A stretch of DNA of 64,000 nucleotides from Icerya purchasi (GCA_039619475.1 CM077115.1:144030274-144094273); one strand, 5' to 3'. Positions 1 through 12,240 are shown, numbered from the stretch's first letter. Made by a program: numbers and translations. Notes: generated by a model not told the origin, from the sequence alone.

Positions 1-748
1 GTGCAGAAATTAAATTTTCAAAAAAAAAAAAAAAAAAAAAGCTGTATAATAATTTTTTTAAAACTGGTACACCTAGTCGGAGCGATGTGGCTTCAGCTTT
101 GCACAAACAATTTCATAAAAATTCATTCGCCCTTTTTCAGGTTTTTCATATAGCAAGATGGATTTATTACGGCAGTAGTGTAAGCAAGTTCGCGAACAGC
201 TTTTTTTAAGAGAATGTAATTTTTTATAAATATCGCGAATAATATGTTTCTGAAAATACTTTCTTAAAGTCGAAGTAATAAAAATATTTTACATGATTTC
301 GGTCTTTTTTAAGTTTCTCGACTTGTCCTAATGAATTTAAAACATCTGACTGGCAGTGCGATGTGAAATGTTCTGGTTTCCGTCGTGATTAGTAACAGCA
401 TTTACAGTCTCCTTCATTATGGTTGATCCCACTGTTTGTTCCTTCCATATTAACAACATTTGATATCCTATAATGATATAATTGACCCCTGTTCCTTTCT
501 AATTGTTACTGAGCAAAAGTACCTGCTTGACGAGCCTCCTACAAAAAAGAAAAAAAGATTTAGCAGAATGTTTCCGGTTTTACTGCACAGTTATTTACTT
601 GAAAATATTTTTTACGAATTATTTAGGAAATTAAATTTTCAAAATTTGTAACATTTGTCGTGTTTTATGCATTCAAATTCGTTTTAATATAAAGAAAATA
701 ACATTTTATTGTATGTACACTTGTATTGGCGATTTATATTTTTACTAA
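1..748. other. AT-rich stretch, no gene; faint minus-strand coding ghost
   Basis: No intact gene is visible. The words AAATTAAATTTTCAAAA occur near both ends (about 8 and 627), hinting at a small duplicated segment. On the minus strand between about 430 and 200, one frame reads for some 40 residues without interruption and includes KLKKDRNHVKYFYYFDFKK. This composition is more protein-like than the surroundings, but I cannot name a family. It may be a decayed transposon gene or chance. Confidence 0.25.
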
Positions 749-749
749 T

Positions 750-776
750 TGAACCCGGCAGACGTTGTTCTGCCAG
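750..776. repeat. Short GC-rich hairpin, probable transposon remnant
   Basis: The sequence GGCAGA-CGTTGT-TCTGCC (757-774) is a perfect 6-bp stem with a 6-nt loop, preceded by GAACCC, in otherwise AT-rich DNA. A 'CCCGGCAGACGTTGT' type block is familiar to me from insect transposon remnants, but I cannot assign the family with certainty. A TA microsatellite follows directly (about 801-824). Confidence 0.3.
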
Positions 777-794
777 TGTATATTTATTTATTAT

Positions 795-825
<31 letters not shown>

Positions 826-1114
826 CTCAAATGGATGGTCTGTATATTATAATGAAAAATCTATAAAGCTTTGTCGTAAAATGTGTAAAAATGAAAGATT
901 ACTCATATTTATAATAATTATTATTTTTATTATTACAGATTTACGATAAATTATATAACCTTTTTTTACTAAAAATTCACGCGAATGAACAATATATTTT
1001 AATATTCCATTCGTTATATATCCGAACTAACTTTAAATATCTCAAATTAATATTAACATGTAGGAATATGCTACGTTACAATTAAACTTAACTAACATAT
1101 ATATACATATACAT

Positions 1115-1147
<33 letters not shown>

Positions 1148-1148
1148 A

Positions 1149-1929
1149 ACTCGGCGATTTTGGCCTCGCAAGGGGCTGTGCTCCTTGACCCCTCTTGCTT
1201 TCATTTCTGTCTCTTTCTCTTCTATACTTTGTATAAAATGATCAAAATATACAACGTAATTCTTACTGGCATCAACACACACAAAAAATAACATAACCAC
1301 AAAAATCCTATTCTAACATTTAACTTCCGTTTTGTAAAATTAAGACATTTTTTCGTTACATTTTTCGTTACATATTTCATTACATAAAATTGTGACATTT
1401 TTTAAATAACAATAACAAAAATCCTACAAAATATAACAAACGTTACATGAAATTGGGACATTTTTCTGGGACATTTTTCTGGGACATTTTTTTTGAACAT
1501 TTTTTCGAATAGGGGGTAGCCTAAGAATTACGTTGTAATTAATATATGTATTAATTACAACGTAATTCTTAGGCTACCCCCTATTCGAAAAAATGTCCCA
1601 ATTTTATGTAACGCAAAATGTCCCAAAAAAATATCCCAATTTTATGTAACGGTTGTTATATTTTATAGGATTTTCATTATTGTTATTTAAAAAATGTCAC
1701 AATTTTATGTAACGAAAAATGTAATGAAACAATATCTTAATTTTATGTAATGAAAGTTAAATGTTAGGATAGGATTTTTGTGATTATGTTATTTTTTTTA
1801 TGTTAATGCCAGTAAGAATTACGTTGTAAATTTTGATCATTTTATACAAAGTATAGAAGAGAAAGAGACATAAATAAAAGCAAGAGAGGTCCATGGGAAC
1901 TGCCCCTTGCGAGGCCAAAATGGCCGAGT
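1149..1929. mobile_element. Foldback MITE, family 'FB-A', palindromic copy 1
   Basis: A long inverted repeat. The left arm starts ACTCGGCGATTTTGGCCTCG and the right arm ends with its near-complement at 1929. The centre (1523-1570) is a 48-bp palindrome around AATTACGTTGTAATTAATAT. Each arm is close to 390 bp and contains repeated ATGTCCCAATTTTATGTAACG-like words. Both ends abut TA microsatellites, so the target was probably TA-rich. No protein is encoded. At least six other arms or copies of this family lie in the window (33.6, 33.9, 39.6, 41.7, 42.0 and 53.2 kb). The superfamily is not identifiable from sequence alone. Confidence 0.8.
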
Positions 1930-1959
1930 TATATATATACATATATATATATATATACA

Positions 1960-2622
1960 TACACCGTGATTAATCCGTGGAGTTTGATTTTTAGCGAAAT
2001 AACGCTTGACAATGTCTACCGAATGCGCGGGCGCATTGCCATCCAACAGACTCCACAATCCAGGCTCCTTGTACTCGGGCCGTACGAGCTGAATCCGATG
2101 CTTGAAACGTTTTAGGACCTTGACGTAGTAGGCAGAATTCACTGTTTGATTTGGAGGCAAGTATTCGTGATGAATTTACCCCTCGTTTGCATCAAAATAA
2201 GCGACGAGCATGGGGTTTTCACCTTGGATTTTGGTTGGCGCACTTTCTGAGACCGTCCTTGAACTGCTTATACCATGTGTAAACAGTCGTACGTGATACT
2301 TATACCTTCACCGAAACCATTATCGATCAATTTTCGAGTTTCGGAAACGTTTTTTTTTTTTAAGTCTGACGAGCACAATTAAATCGCGGAACGAATTTGT
2401 CGTTTTTCATCCATTTTCAGATTCGCACCTGCGACCCAAACACACACCTTCACTAAAGATACACGTGTCTAACTCGCAAACCAGTCAACGGAAACTGCTG
2501 AAATTTTACACACACACACTCTAGAAAGATGTAGCAATACAGTAAGGTTGTTGTTTAATAGATCGCGTCACTTGTATGCGTGCTAGAAAAGAAGTTCGGG
2601 AACTTGTTCGACACACCGTCTA
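1960..2622 (-). pseudogene. Decayed mariner transposase
   Basis: On the minus strand, an ATG at 2414 opens MDEKRQIRSAI and then hits a stop. The helix-turn-helix region and much of the catalytic core are missing or frameshifted. The frame recovers at 2160 as PPNQTVNSAYYVKVLKRF, followed by SLLDGNAPAHS, which matches the mariner block around the second catalytic aspartate (usually HDNAPAH). It ends at KNQTPRINH, before the YSPDLAPxD block with the third catalytic residue. The outer end is near 2620, where the sequence reads GACGGTGTGTCGAAC on the minus strand, a plausible terminal inverted repeat. It is distinct from the intact mariner at 34 kb. It cannot encode an active transposase. Confidence 0.8.
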
Positions 2623-2639
2623 TATATGGTTAATAATAA

Positions 2640-5190
2640 TAGTTACTGCATACACTTAATGGAAAGTAATTTCCGCCTGCAGCAAAGCGGTAGTGTGCCG
2701 CTGAAGTAATGGAGGCTAGACGTCAGCGAAAGGCTTTCAGGCTATCTGAAGTACGGTATTGTGTCCAATTTGTCGAGTAGGCATTGACAAGCAGATGCGT
2801 GTATGATAGAGCCGTAGTCCAGTGTGGAGAACGGATAAGAGCGCAGGAGATGCGAAGTAATGTAGAACTCCGAAGGACTTATTGCTTATCAGTCCAACTT
2901 GTCACTGTGTGAAGTGTTGGTGCGCAATTCGGGTGTGCCCAAATGAAAGGCTATAACAATAAAAAGTGAAACATGTACGATGAGCGGTAAATTATTTCCG
3001 AAAAATACCGGGATAATTAAATTTTTTTTATTAACGTTTCGAGCAACTGAAGTGTAACCATCATATTCTGATGGCGATCAAGATGATTCGAAATTTCAAT
3101 AAAGACAATTTTATTAGCACAATGCTTACTGCAAATATTTCTGAAAAGGCATTTATCGAATCTGCCTTTATCACCTTATGTAGAAAATCAATTGACCATC
3201 GAAATCTAACGTAATGGCATTTTGGGAAAGGTCTGATGGAAGAGAACTTTAATATTGAAATCGGCAGTAGGAGATGATTAAAAAAAGGTGAACGGAAATA
3301 TATCATCTTGGAAACTAAAGAAATCATATACAAAGAGTTTCGGTAATGTATAAAATGATGCAAGCGGAAAGGCTTACCAATGTGGAGCGTCTTGCATGGT
3401 AGTGCGAAACAGTAGCACATTTACACACTACTTCTATAAAAACATGCTAGAGAAGAATAACTCATCGACTGCTGATTATTTTTCTATCCTGCAGCATTCA
3501 TCTAGAGATAGTGCGGACTTAATATAGTTAAACCAGAGGAGGGGTCATAAATTTTCCGGACTTATCATCTCGTAACCATCTATCCCGGTAGTATAAACAT
3601 GCCGAGAATAGCTGATAAATGGTGTGTCAGTTATACCGAAGAAATAAAATCATTCTCAGGAAAAAGAATCTGGCCACCAATATTCCTCAGATTTACATAT
3701 TATCGAAATTCTACAATATCTGTTTATAACTTACACCAAGGGTGCGCCCTCGCTTTACTTTAACCTTTTAGCTTGTAACGGTGATTATTTAGCATTTAAA
3801 TAATTTTAGCGTAAAAATATTTGTCTTTTGGTTTTGTTTTTAACTTATTGCGCCGTTGAAAGCGATAATTCAAAGCTGTAATCGGCGCAGTGAGTGGAGT
3901 CGGGAGAAGGCCATATATTCCGTGGCGTGTACAATAATACTTTAACTAGGGGTTAGATTTTTGGTAAATTGTGTTTTTTCTCGGGGTTGAATCATCAAAT
4001 CAATCAACCTCGTAGAAATTAGAAGTCGAAAGAGTTTATATTTCTACAAATGCTCCGTGGATAATCATGTTTGCTATATGTTAATGACAGATTTGTGTTA
4101 AACGATGTTTATTTTAATTTATTTTTAATATTTTTTAAATGCCGTGTATTCGCTTAACGATTTCGCTTTTAGTATTATTTTCTTGCAAAAGACACGTAGT
4201 TTAATTTAGATCTGACCAGTGTGATTTTTATTTACAGCTGCGCACACACAAAAAAAAAAAAAAGGCTAAAATGGCTGCTCGTCAACCGTTTGCAATCGAG
4301 CCTTTTTACCTGAGTTGTTATCGTTAGTCCATTAACCGTTAGTAAGTCCCTCCTTTGTTGCTGTTTATTTATCACGTGTATCGTTTGTTTTTCCCGTTGT
4401 CAACTTTGTTGTGCAATCCCGTATTTTAACGTTTTCTTTAAGATCCGAATTTTTAGAGTATTTGAAGTTAATCGTAAACACTATATACTTTTAGGGCAAT
4501 GCTGAGGTGTGGTTAAATTTTCGGTGGCAGTGTTTCCTCGCACGTAGTCACTATCATTTACCTGTACTTTTAAGAGTATCTTTTATCAGTGTAGAAAGTT
4601 TCGGAGAAGAGATGTTTTTGTACGATGCATTTTTCATAAATTATTTATTATCTTCTGCCCTGTTTACTTATCAAAACAAGTTGAATTGACGCTGTGAAAA
4701 TAATTAACATTGTCTCGGGGTCAAAATCTTTTTGAGTAGAGGGTGGTATAGGTTCTAGAAGCAGGGCCCGAGCCGGGAAATTTAAATCGTTTCGTTCCTA
4801 GACTAATCAAGAAATAGACGATTCTGCGTGTTTGGAAACGACCGCGTAACTGATGACCCTCCTTTATCGAATTAGTATTGATTTGAGTGTCATGCACGGA
4901 AATGCGATCAGGCTATAATTCAAGAAGTCGTTTAAGGGGTGGTGTTAACTTTTTTAGCATCTGTTTCGAATTTCCACGATCGCGCTTTATCGGGAAAATA
5001 CCATTTTTCATATTTTCCGTACGGAATTGTAATCGAAATGATTCTAAATCATCGTTGGCTCGCAAGCACTTTTTTCCCACGTTTAGCGACGAAGGAAACT
5101 CAGCGGGTTATCGAATCAACCTGTACTCAGAGATATATGTTATATTGGTAGATGTGTGTGTGTGTGTCTGTGTGCGTTTTTACGCGTGCA
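2640..5190. other. No gene recognised; mixed AT-rich spacer
   Basis: The part from 2640 to 3060 is less AT-rich and looks unique, but has no convincing frame. Around 3030-3075 the words ACGTTTCGAGCAACTGAAGTGT and ACCATCAT resemble the terminal style of small insect foldback elements. A 119-codon minus-strand open stretch at 3061-3420 has no domain I recognise and its composition fits chance. Adenine-rich tracts lie at 4250-4264. A TG/CG-rich tract near 5150-5172 is a short microsatellite. Confidence 0.4.
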
Positions 5191-5199
5191 TGTAAACGA

Positions 5200-5960
5200 A
5201 CAGGATACGCGAACTGAGTAGTCGGCAAGTGAACCTTTCAAGCTCCAGTAATTATCTTTCGGATTATTTAAACAAATACTGTATCGTGCGCCGTAGAGTT
5301 GCTTCGGCGGAAACGCGTGTTGGAAATTATGAACTGGATAACACTTTCTCGACCGGGTCGTCGCGAGACAAGTCGATTTCCTCGAGATCTGTCTCGATTT
5401 AAGACCGACTGCAAATCACGTCAAGATAACGACGACGGCCATCTCGGAACCGGTGCAGTAGAAAAAACAAAGAGATTTATTCTTTTCGAGAATATAATAA
5501 AAACGCCGCACAGGTGCGCGTCTGCTGGAAATTGTAGGCGAGCTGTCGCGATATTGTTTTTAATTAAAAATTCCAGTACTCGGAAATTCGGCTCCGCCGC
5601 TCACTTCCTTCCCGGTCCGTCGCTCGTCCTAGCCGTCATTTCCAGCAGAATTACAGTCGTTCTTCTCGCATTTTCCACCTGAAACTTAATTACTGCGATC
5701 GAGCGCATGCCGTTAATTAACTGCCGCTGTCAATCAGAAGCGCCCTCTATCAGCGGTAAATCTGCACACATGTCTGCCAGCCGATGCCATATTGTCCGAT
5801 CTGATGACGACGACGACGACGCTTGACGGAATGAATAAATTGATTCCGAGGTGCAAACCGCGAATTACTCTTTTACCGAAAGCCGGATGCGCTTTTAATC
5901 AGATTAGAATATTAAATAATCTCGGTGAAAATTCATCCGACGCTGACAAATAATAAAGTA
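5200..5960. other. Higher-GC unique island, possible conserved regulatory DNA
   Basis: This stretch is visibly richer in GC and CpG than its surroundings and contains ATTAATTAACTGCCGCTGTC-like homeodomain-type words (about 5712-5732) and a (GAC)n run (about 5807-5821). A 127-codon open stretch (5299-5682) exists, but its translation has no recognisable domain and begins at a non-ATG codon, so I do not call it a gene. In insect genomes, islands of this kind between genes or in long introns are often conserved non-coding elements. That function is inference only. Confidence 0.3.
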
Positions 5961-6254
5961 TACGACACTCTGGCTACAAATGCTTTGATGTCGCGCTAAA
6001 AAAAAAACAAAAAACAAACAAACATACATACAAACAAACAATATAGATCAGATTGTACGCGATAAAAAAGTCATACGATTTCTTTTGACATGCGATTGAT
6101 TTCTTTTTTTTGGCGCACATAAATTTTGTTCCATCAATATTTGCCGCTTCAATGATCGCCGTAGTCTCTGGTTTTCTCACGTTATATTATCGGTTACACT
6201 TTTCCACAATTATTATATCAAGCCTATATGGCTGAATCGTTCTTTAGCTCACAC

Positions 6255-6309
6255 TAGAACTTTAGCGGGAGAGGTCGAATTGGTTTCCGTTCTATATTGT
6301 TGAAGTTTT

Positions 6310-6357
<48 letters not shown>

Positions 6358-6985
6358 TTAATTCCGCTTAGAGTTTTTAATTGCTATTATTTATTGTGTT
6401 TTCTTTTATTCTTCATTGTATAGCCAACGAAATTAAAGCAAATTGAAAAAGTTTTGTGGATATATTTAAAACACTTTTTTCTCGTTTCTTTGCAAGCGAT
6501 TCGCACATCTATGTTGCAAGCTGTCTTCAGTTTGCGTATTATCTGTTTTAAAAAAATCTGAACTGTAAATGGAAAATAAATAATTGTAAACTACGATTAG
6601 CACATAATATAGTTTTATAATACTTAACAAATGAATGAATGTTGTTCCAAAGCTCAACACTCCTGTGTACTTATTCACGATTTATATTTCATGTCTTACG
6701 TTCAAAAAAGAAAATCAAATACAATCAGGGGTAAATTAAACTTAACGTTATTTCTTATGCGAAATTCACCACTACTATCAAAAATATATTTTTCCTTTTT
6801 GGTTAAACATCACGTTTTAATAAAGTACATAAATCCACTGATTCATCAATCATTCTAGTAACGATGGCAACCAATTCGACCTTTTTAAATTGAAAACTGA
6901 TTTAACCCGGGAACCAATTCGACCACCTAATGTAGTAATTTCAGTTTATTACGGGAACCAATTCGACTACATCCTTTTAGCGTAG
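6255..6985. repeat. Repeats of GGAACCAATTCGACC, three direct and one inverted
   Basis: The motif GGGAACCAATTCGACC appears three times close together (about 6866, 6909 and 6954) and once in inverted form near 6271-6287 (GGTCGAATTGGTTTCC). Sequence outside the two outer copies also matches in inverted orientation (TTTAGCG next to the left copy, and its complement-like context right of the last copy). This looks like the terminal inverted repeats of a small element with a duplicated right end. No coding capacity and no target duplication were found. Confidence 0.45.
6321..6357 (+). repeat. (ATT)n microsatellite
   Basis: About twelve uninterrupted ATT/TTA units follow a run of T. Confidence 0.95.
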
Positions 6986-6999
6986 AGCACTCTATAAAA

Positions 7000-8015
7000 A
7001 ATTTCTTATTAAAATTTCACGCGAAGCAGTAAACACACACATATATATTTCCAATTCCGACGAAATGTTTTCATCGTCTCGTGTCTAACGCTTGTTACTG
7101 CTTCAATTATGAATATCGGTCACTGTCATACGCAATTTTTGTAATTAGATTATTTCTCTAATTAAGTCGATTATCTTCATAAAGTCGCTTAGATTACACC
7201 TTCATTAACTCGACCGGATTATTTCCATATATTAATTAGAATATTTGCGCTAATATCTTTATCGAGTTTTCGGTTAATAAAATTTTGAATTAAAAAATTA
7301 ACCTTCCACTATTTTCATCCTCCGCCTCCTTCAAAACATTAATAATCGAGTGTGTACAATGATTTTGTTTTTTTTTTTTTTGCACCGACTTGTGTTCTTC
7401 GACAAAACTCCGCATAATAGGTTATTTAAGTTCGTATACGCTCAACAATTTCGGCTATGAAGAAACCAAGAGAGTAAACAAATTTATTCGGTTTATTAAC
7501 CCGAAAAAATAAAAATTAAATCGCATCCCCCCCCCCCCCCCCGCATATTATCTGTGATTATAAATATGAAAAATCAAAAACGATTTTAAAAAAAATAAAA
7601 AAAAGTAATATACATATACTTCGAAATCTCAAAATTGAATAAAAACGCAGCAAAAAGTAAAAAATCTCGGTAAGAAAATAATATATTTTACAGTAAAATA
7701 TACCTTGATCGGAGATATTACGATTATTAGCGTTTTTAATTGTTGTCACAGCATTAATTTTTAACACTAATCATAATGTTGTTTAAGAAGAATCATAATA
7801 TTATGTTAAAGTATATTTTACCGTATATCTTTTTATCCAGTAATTATTTTTGACCTTTATTTTCATTAAATTTTTTCGAGTAAACCTTTAAGTATTTCCG
7901 TTTTTAAATATTTTGTTTCGCAATTTTTAGTGTAAATATTTTCGGATGATAATATGGACAGGCCAATCTAAAATTATACAACTTTTGATGCCCAATAAAC
8001 AGTATTCGTTATAAA
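7000..8015. other. No gene seen; AT-rich spacer with poly-T and poly-C tracts
   Basis: Nothing with coding character. A T run lies near 7368-7381 and an uninterrupted C run of about fifteen at 7528-7542. The C run is unusual in such AT-rich DNA. Confidence 0.6.
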
Positions 8016-8028
8016 CTATTATGATTTC

Positions 8029-8346
8029 GTCAGTGATGAGCTTGAAAATCGCGCTTTGGACTGTTTCAGTGATTTGAAAGAGATAAGTGAACAGTAGTCA
8101 AATTTGAAACAAATTATATGGAAAAGTGTGCACATAATAAGGGTTAGTGATACCGATTTAAACAATTTTAGTTTTTTTACGGTGGAACAGGAAAGATAGT
8201 TAACATGTTTGGAAATGGATAGTTGACTATTCCAGAGAAACCCCGAGATAGCAGAAACAATTAACACGAGGAAAAGGCGTATTAAGGATAGAGCTAAAGC
8301 GGGATTATGAGGGCGGAGAGTTAAAACCATACTGCGCACTAGGATT
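8029..8346 (+). pseudogene. Possible decayed coding stretch, family unknown
   Basis: One plus-strand frame gives a protein-like composition across about 100 codons (for example LENRALDCFSDLKEISEQ and NPEIAETINTRKRRIKDRAK), interrupted by five stop codons with no length change between blocks. Charged residues are more frequent than expected from AT-rich noise. I do not recognise a family. It could be an old transposon or gene relic, or coincidence. Confidence 0.2.
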
Positions 8347-9014
8347 TAGAAGGAAAAATAGAAAGGCGAATGAAAAAGGAAACTTTTCAGCGTTTTAGTA
8401 TGCAAATAGTACACAACCATTTCACCGCCGAAGTTTTGAATATCACTTAAGTAATCTTGATATTGATTGGAGTTATATTCCGACAATGCAGTTGCTGATG
8501 AAAAGTTCGAATGGTTTAATAATTAAGACTATTCTAAATTGTTCAAGGTTAATTAACACAAAAAATGCTACTGAAAAGAGCGCCTTGAGTTATACATGAA
8601 ATGGTATAATTATCACTGGGATAGAATAGATATTGCAAGTTTTCTAAACTACTTGTACTAATAACAATTATTGGTTGCTTAAAATTAACAAACGTTATAG
8701 TTTAACTCACCTTTTTAGTAGTATCTGCAAAAAAGGAAAAATAATTCACGACAAAATTTAAAAAATAGATAACCATCGAATGTAACGCTACCACCAATTA
8801 ATTTGATTTCTTGTTTCTTGCATCACCGGAACTCGTCACAAATAATACTCGATATTAAGTTATATTTTTCCGACACTAGCGTTTCGGCAGATCGTCCGCT
8901 GTAAATTAATTTGCAAATCCGAATAAAGTTCCTTTTGCCCAATGATCGAAATTAGTTGTTAATTGTAATCTGACCAAGACGTATAAATAAATATATTCGA
9001 AAGTAATTTCAATA

Positions 9015-9665
9015 ACCTACATGTATTATCCGATAAATGTGTACAAACTGATCGTAATCTACTTACACGAACGCTACGGGAATAAAATCACTCATCCATG
9101 TTCATGTCCACCTCTAGCGAATGTAACAGATTTTAAATATCTAGGAATATATGTGTATATTGATAAATCATTGAACTGGAAAAATCACATACAAAACTTA
9201 AATTCGAAAATAAGACAGTCAGTTCCAGCGTTATATAAACTGAAGACGGTTCTTTCATATGGAACATTACGGATATACTTTAATGCGTTTAATGTCTAGA
9301 ATTTTTATATGGGATCCAAATATGGAGTGAGGCTAAAAAAACGGAAATCAATGAAATAGGTAAAATTCAGAAAAGGTGTTTGAAATTTATAAATGTCTCC
9401 CAAAATGCACTATTATTATTACAGAGACTATTTGAATTTAAACGCAATAACGTAAAGTTACCTTCCAGACCAAAAACTCGACTAACAAGCAATCAAAGTA
9501 ATACCTGTTAGTACATTCATTCTGGAGGGGTAAATCTACGACAATACCGATGATTCGGTTCTAATTTTAAATTAATGAGTACCCATGATAAACGGAAAAA
9601 AAATTGACGTATGAAAGAGGGAAGTGAAGGAAATGGTTTAAAAGAATGGTGCAAAGATTAAAGAA
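9015..9665 (+). pseudogene. Non-LTR retrotransposon RT 3' fragment
   Basis: The frame reads FKYLGIYVYIDKSLNWKNHI and then KIRQSVPALYKLK. This matches the thumb region that follows the RT palm in non-LTR retrotransposons (YLGIxxDxxLxWxxHI). After a frameshift near 9300, a second frame continues with YGIQIWSEAKK and GKIQKRCLKFIN, the usual downstream block. The palm with its YADD box is absent, so the copy is 5' truncated and broken. CR1/L2-like or related; the clade is uncertain. Confidence 0.75.
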
Positions 9666-9699
9666 TTTTGCCGCATCCCCTTTTTCCTTTATTATTATT

Positions 9700-10740
9700 G
9701 CATTTTTTAGGGCTCTTTTAGACCATCTATTTACCAGTTTCCCTCCTATTTATTTCCTGTACATTAATGTATGCGATGTCTAGTATGTAAGCAGCCCCTA
9801 TGTATCGGTGTATTATTGTACTATTTATATATATATATATATATATTTGCGTTGATTGATATATTTTTTTTTTTTTTTTTTTTTTGGTTCAATACGTTCG
9901 ACTTAGGTAGTAGGAATGATTCATTGTAATTTTGTTTACTAGAATAAACAATAATAAGAGTGTTGGGCACTGACGCAACGGGAATAATTGCCCAGTGAGA
10001 CCCACAACTTATTTATTTACAAAAAAAAAAAAAAATCAGGAATGAACTTATAAAAACAATATTAGTTTTCAATTCTAGACAATTAATTATTACTCGTATA
10101 TTTATATGTATATATATATATATATTTTTTTTTTTAATAACGTTAAGCTAACACAATAAAGATTAGAATACGACGAGTTCAGTAGTATAAACAATAATAA
10201 GGCAGTAATAATAATCAAATTCGCATCGTGTCGAGAAAAAAACACAAGCCAGAAATAATAATAATAAAATTCAAATTATTCGAGACACACAGCCTCTCAG
10301 CTGATAAATGAAGCAGCCTGTGATCGGAAGTAATCCTAAATTATTTCGCTGTCAATCAACACGATTCGCAGAGTAACTTTTCTTAATACTAAGAACGTGT
10401 ACCATTGCAGCAAAAGTACTAGGAATGTTCAAGAAGTGACTAGATTAGCCAAAAGGAATTATTATTCAGTTCGCTTGTTGAAATGTGGTCACAATCAAAA
10501 AAGATACTGATCAGTAGCAAATGATATTACGCGGGGAAAAACGTCTATTGTTGAAAAAAAATATTAGTGAATGGAGTTGAATAGAACATATTTTTTTTTT
10601 TTCTTTTTTAAATTAATAAATGTGCATTGCAATTTTAAACTGCTGTTTAAATAATCAATACATATATGACTAATTAGCTTAAACATGTATAGAATATTAG
10701 TTCATTAATTAATTTCTATTATTTATATACATAAATATTA
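9700..10740. other. No gene seen; low-complexity spacer
   Basis: AT-rich DNA with TA dinucleotide repeats near 9828-9846 and 10106-10124, T runs near 9866-9885 and an A run near 10021-10034. The last may be the tail of a retrotransposed sequence, but no body could be assigned. Confidence 0.5.
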
Positions 10741-10741
10741 T

Positions 10742-11275
10742 TTACATAACTACATCGTTCGGGCTTAAGACGTCTAACATCAGATGATGATGTGTCAAGC
10801 AGCTGGATCGCTTCAACATTCGCATGTTTTTTGGAAGAGCCGCTTTTCGTGCTTGATGGAAAAGTCGCGGATGACCTCGTCTACCCACTTCAGATTCAAA
10901 TCTGCATGCAGATCCTCGTTTCTTTGAAATCATTCTGCATTGGTAATTGCACGAAGACGAGCGACTTTATTTTGACTACACTGAATGATCATTCGGTTAG
11001 CAGGTTTTGCACATCCGCAAAGTTGCATCCCATAGGTCCAAATAGGTTTGATAATTGACTGGTAAAGTAGTCGTTTTGAATTTCTTCTAAACAGCCACCA
11101 CATTTGACGAATTTTGAGTCGAATTTGTTCCGCTTTCTGCTTCACCTGATGCTTCTATGTTAGACGGTCATCGAGATGCAGTCCTAGATATTTAGTTGAA
11201 TTCTTCTGCGGAATCTGCTGATTATTGATAGAAATAGAACATAAATGGACAAGAAAAATTGGGTCAGATTCGCAT
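10742..11275 (-). pseudogene. Jockey-like RT C-terminal fragment
   Basis: Reading the minus strand from about 11270: NSTKYLGLHLDDRLT, then a stop in place of the expected tryptophan, KHQVKQKAEQIRLKIRQMWW, LLYQSIIKPIWTYGMQL, and near the end DLNLKWVDEVIRDFS. This order (YLGxxLD, then KPIxxYGxQLWG, then the LxxxWVDEVI tail) is characteristic of the C-terminus of Jockey-clade ORF2. Several frameshifts and stops make it non-functional, and everything upstream of the thumb is missing. A second relic of the same tail lies at 36.1-36.3 kb. Confidence 0.8.
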
Positions 11276-11679
11276 TTTTAAAATTACTTCTTAGACTCTG
11301 TAAAAACAGCTTAATCAACTCTAAATTTAATGATCGCGTGAATTGCGCAAAGATTCCTTTGGATTCATACAGATCTCATTAGCGATGAGATTGAAAATGC
11401 TACAATTTCGTCACCAAATAAATTTTTTCGGTCACAATAACACTAGTTATATGATGTACTTTGTGGAACCTTTAAATAGCCAAAGAGGGAACGTATTTTA
11501 AGATTTTAGAATAATCACGCCCGTGTATGTAAAAATCTGAGGTATTTAGCTACAGGCCAATTTCACTTCCTACAATTTCCAAACTACATGTACTTTAGAA
11601 ATGTACTCGGTATAAAATAATTGGTTACCTTAATAAAATACACATTTTTTCAACTCTAATCCGTATGTTTTTTTTTAAC

Positions 11680-11916
11680 AACAGATGATCATATCTCATA
11701 AAAAAAAAAAAAATTTTTATAGAGGTGAGTAAGATCGGCTGTCGTTGTATACTTGTGAATGATTTGGAGTTGATCAAACAATTTTGTTAACGGAATACAC
11801 GTGTTGTAGCTCCCGTGGTAAATTTTATGATTGGTTATGTTCATATATAATAAAGAGGAAATGTGTAATTAAAATTTTAATAAAGTGTGTATAATATAAT
11901 CATGTTGAACAGAACT
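11680..11916 (+). pseudogene. RT pseudogene, left half (interrupted by foldback element)
   Basis: The frame reads FGVDQTILLTEYTCC, then RGKFYDWLCSYIIKRK. It matches the RT palm block AFDxVDHxILLxKL...G..G...W..SYLxxR of non-LTR retrotransposons. It runs, with one stop, to the 9-bp direct repeat at 11,908-11,916. The same frame resumes after the other copy of that repeat at 17,172, where the PQG-like and YADD boxes follow. This is therefore one old RT gene cut in two by the inserted element. Confidence 0.75.
11908..11916 (+). repeat. 9-bp target-site duplication of FB-1, left copy
   Basis: AACAGAACT, identical to the copy at 17,172-17,180 and in the same orientation, each directly abutting an end of the inverted-repeat element. 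With one copy counted, the host RT frame is continuous. Confidence 0.8.
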
Positions 11917-11924
11917 GGTGACCG

Positions 11925-12240
11925 GATAAAAGCGCACAAGACAAAAGCGCACAGGACAAAAGCGCACATGATAAAAACGCATCGGACAAAAGCGCACAGG
12001 ACAAAAGAGCACACGGATAAAAGCGCACACGGACAAAAACGCACATGGACAAAAGCGCACACGGATAAAACCGCACAGAGATAAAAGCGCACACGGACAA
12101 AAGCGCACATGGATAAAAGCGCACACGGACAAATACGCACACGGATAAAAGCGCACACGGATAAAAGCGCACATGGATAAAAGCGCACACGGATAAAACC
12201 GCACAGAGATAAAAGCGCACACGGACAAAAGCGCACATCG
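11925..12240. repeat. Terminal minisatellite of FB-1, left arm
   Basis: About twenty tandem units of 15-16 bp, of the form GGACAAAAGCGCACAC, with variants GATAAAAGCGCACACG and a 15-bp form ending CACAG. The outermost units are the most diverged. Long open frames on both strands (arginine/cysteine-rich on the minus strand) arise only because the unit lacks stops; they are not genes. Confidence 0.95.

Noticed and set aside
5299..5682. 127-aa gene in a GC-rich island
   Set aside because: Non-ATG start, no domain; mixed composition typical of CpG-rich non-coding DNA.
9960..10000. Possible small inverted repeat GGGCACTGA...CCCAGTGAG
   Set aside because: Short and imperfect, with no second feature to support an element.
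11869..12238. Overlapping cysteine/arginine-rich open frames of over 110 codons
   Set aside because: They are translations of a stop-free 15-16-bp minisatellite in several frames; the same occurs at 16,865-17,232.
11925..12240. CRISPR-like array
   Set aside because: Units are contiguous 15-16-bp tandem repeats without spacers, in an insect genome.
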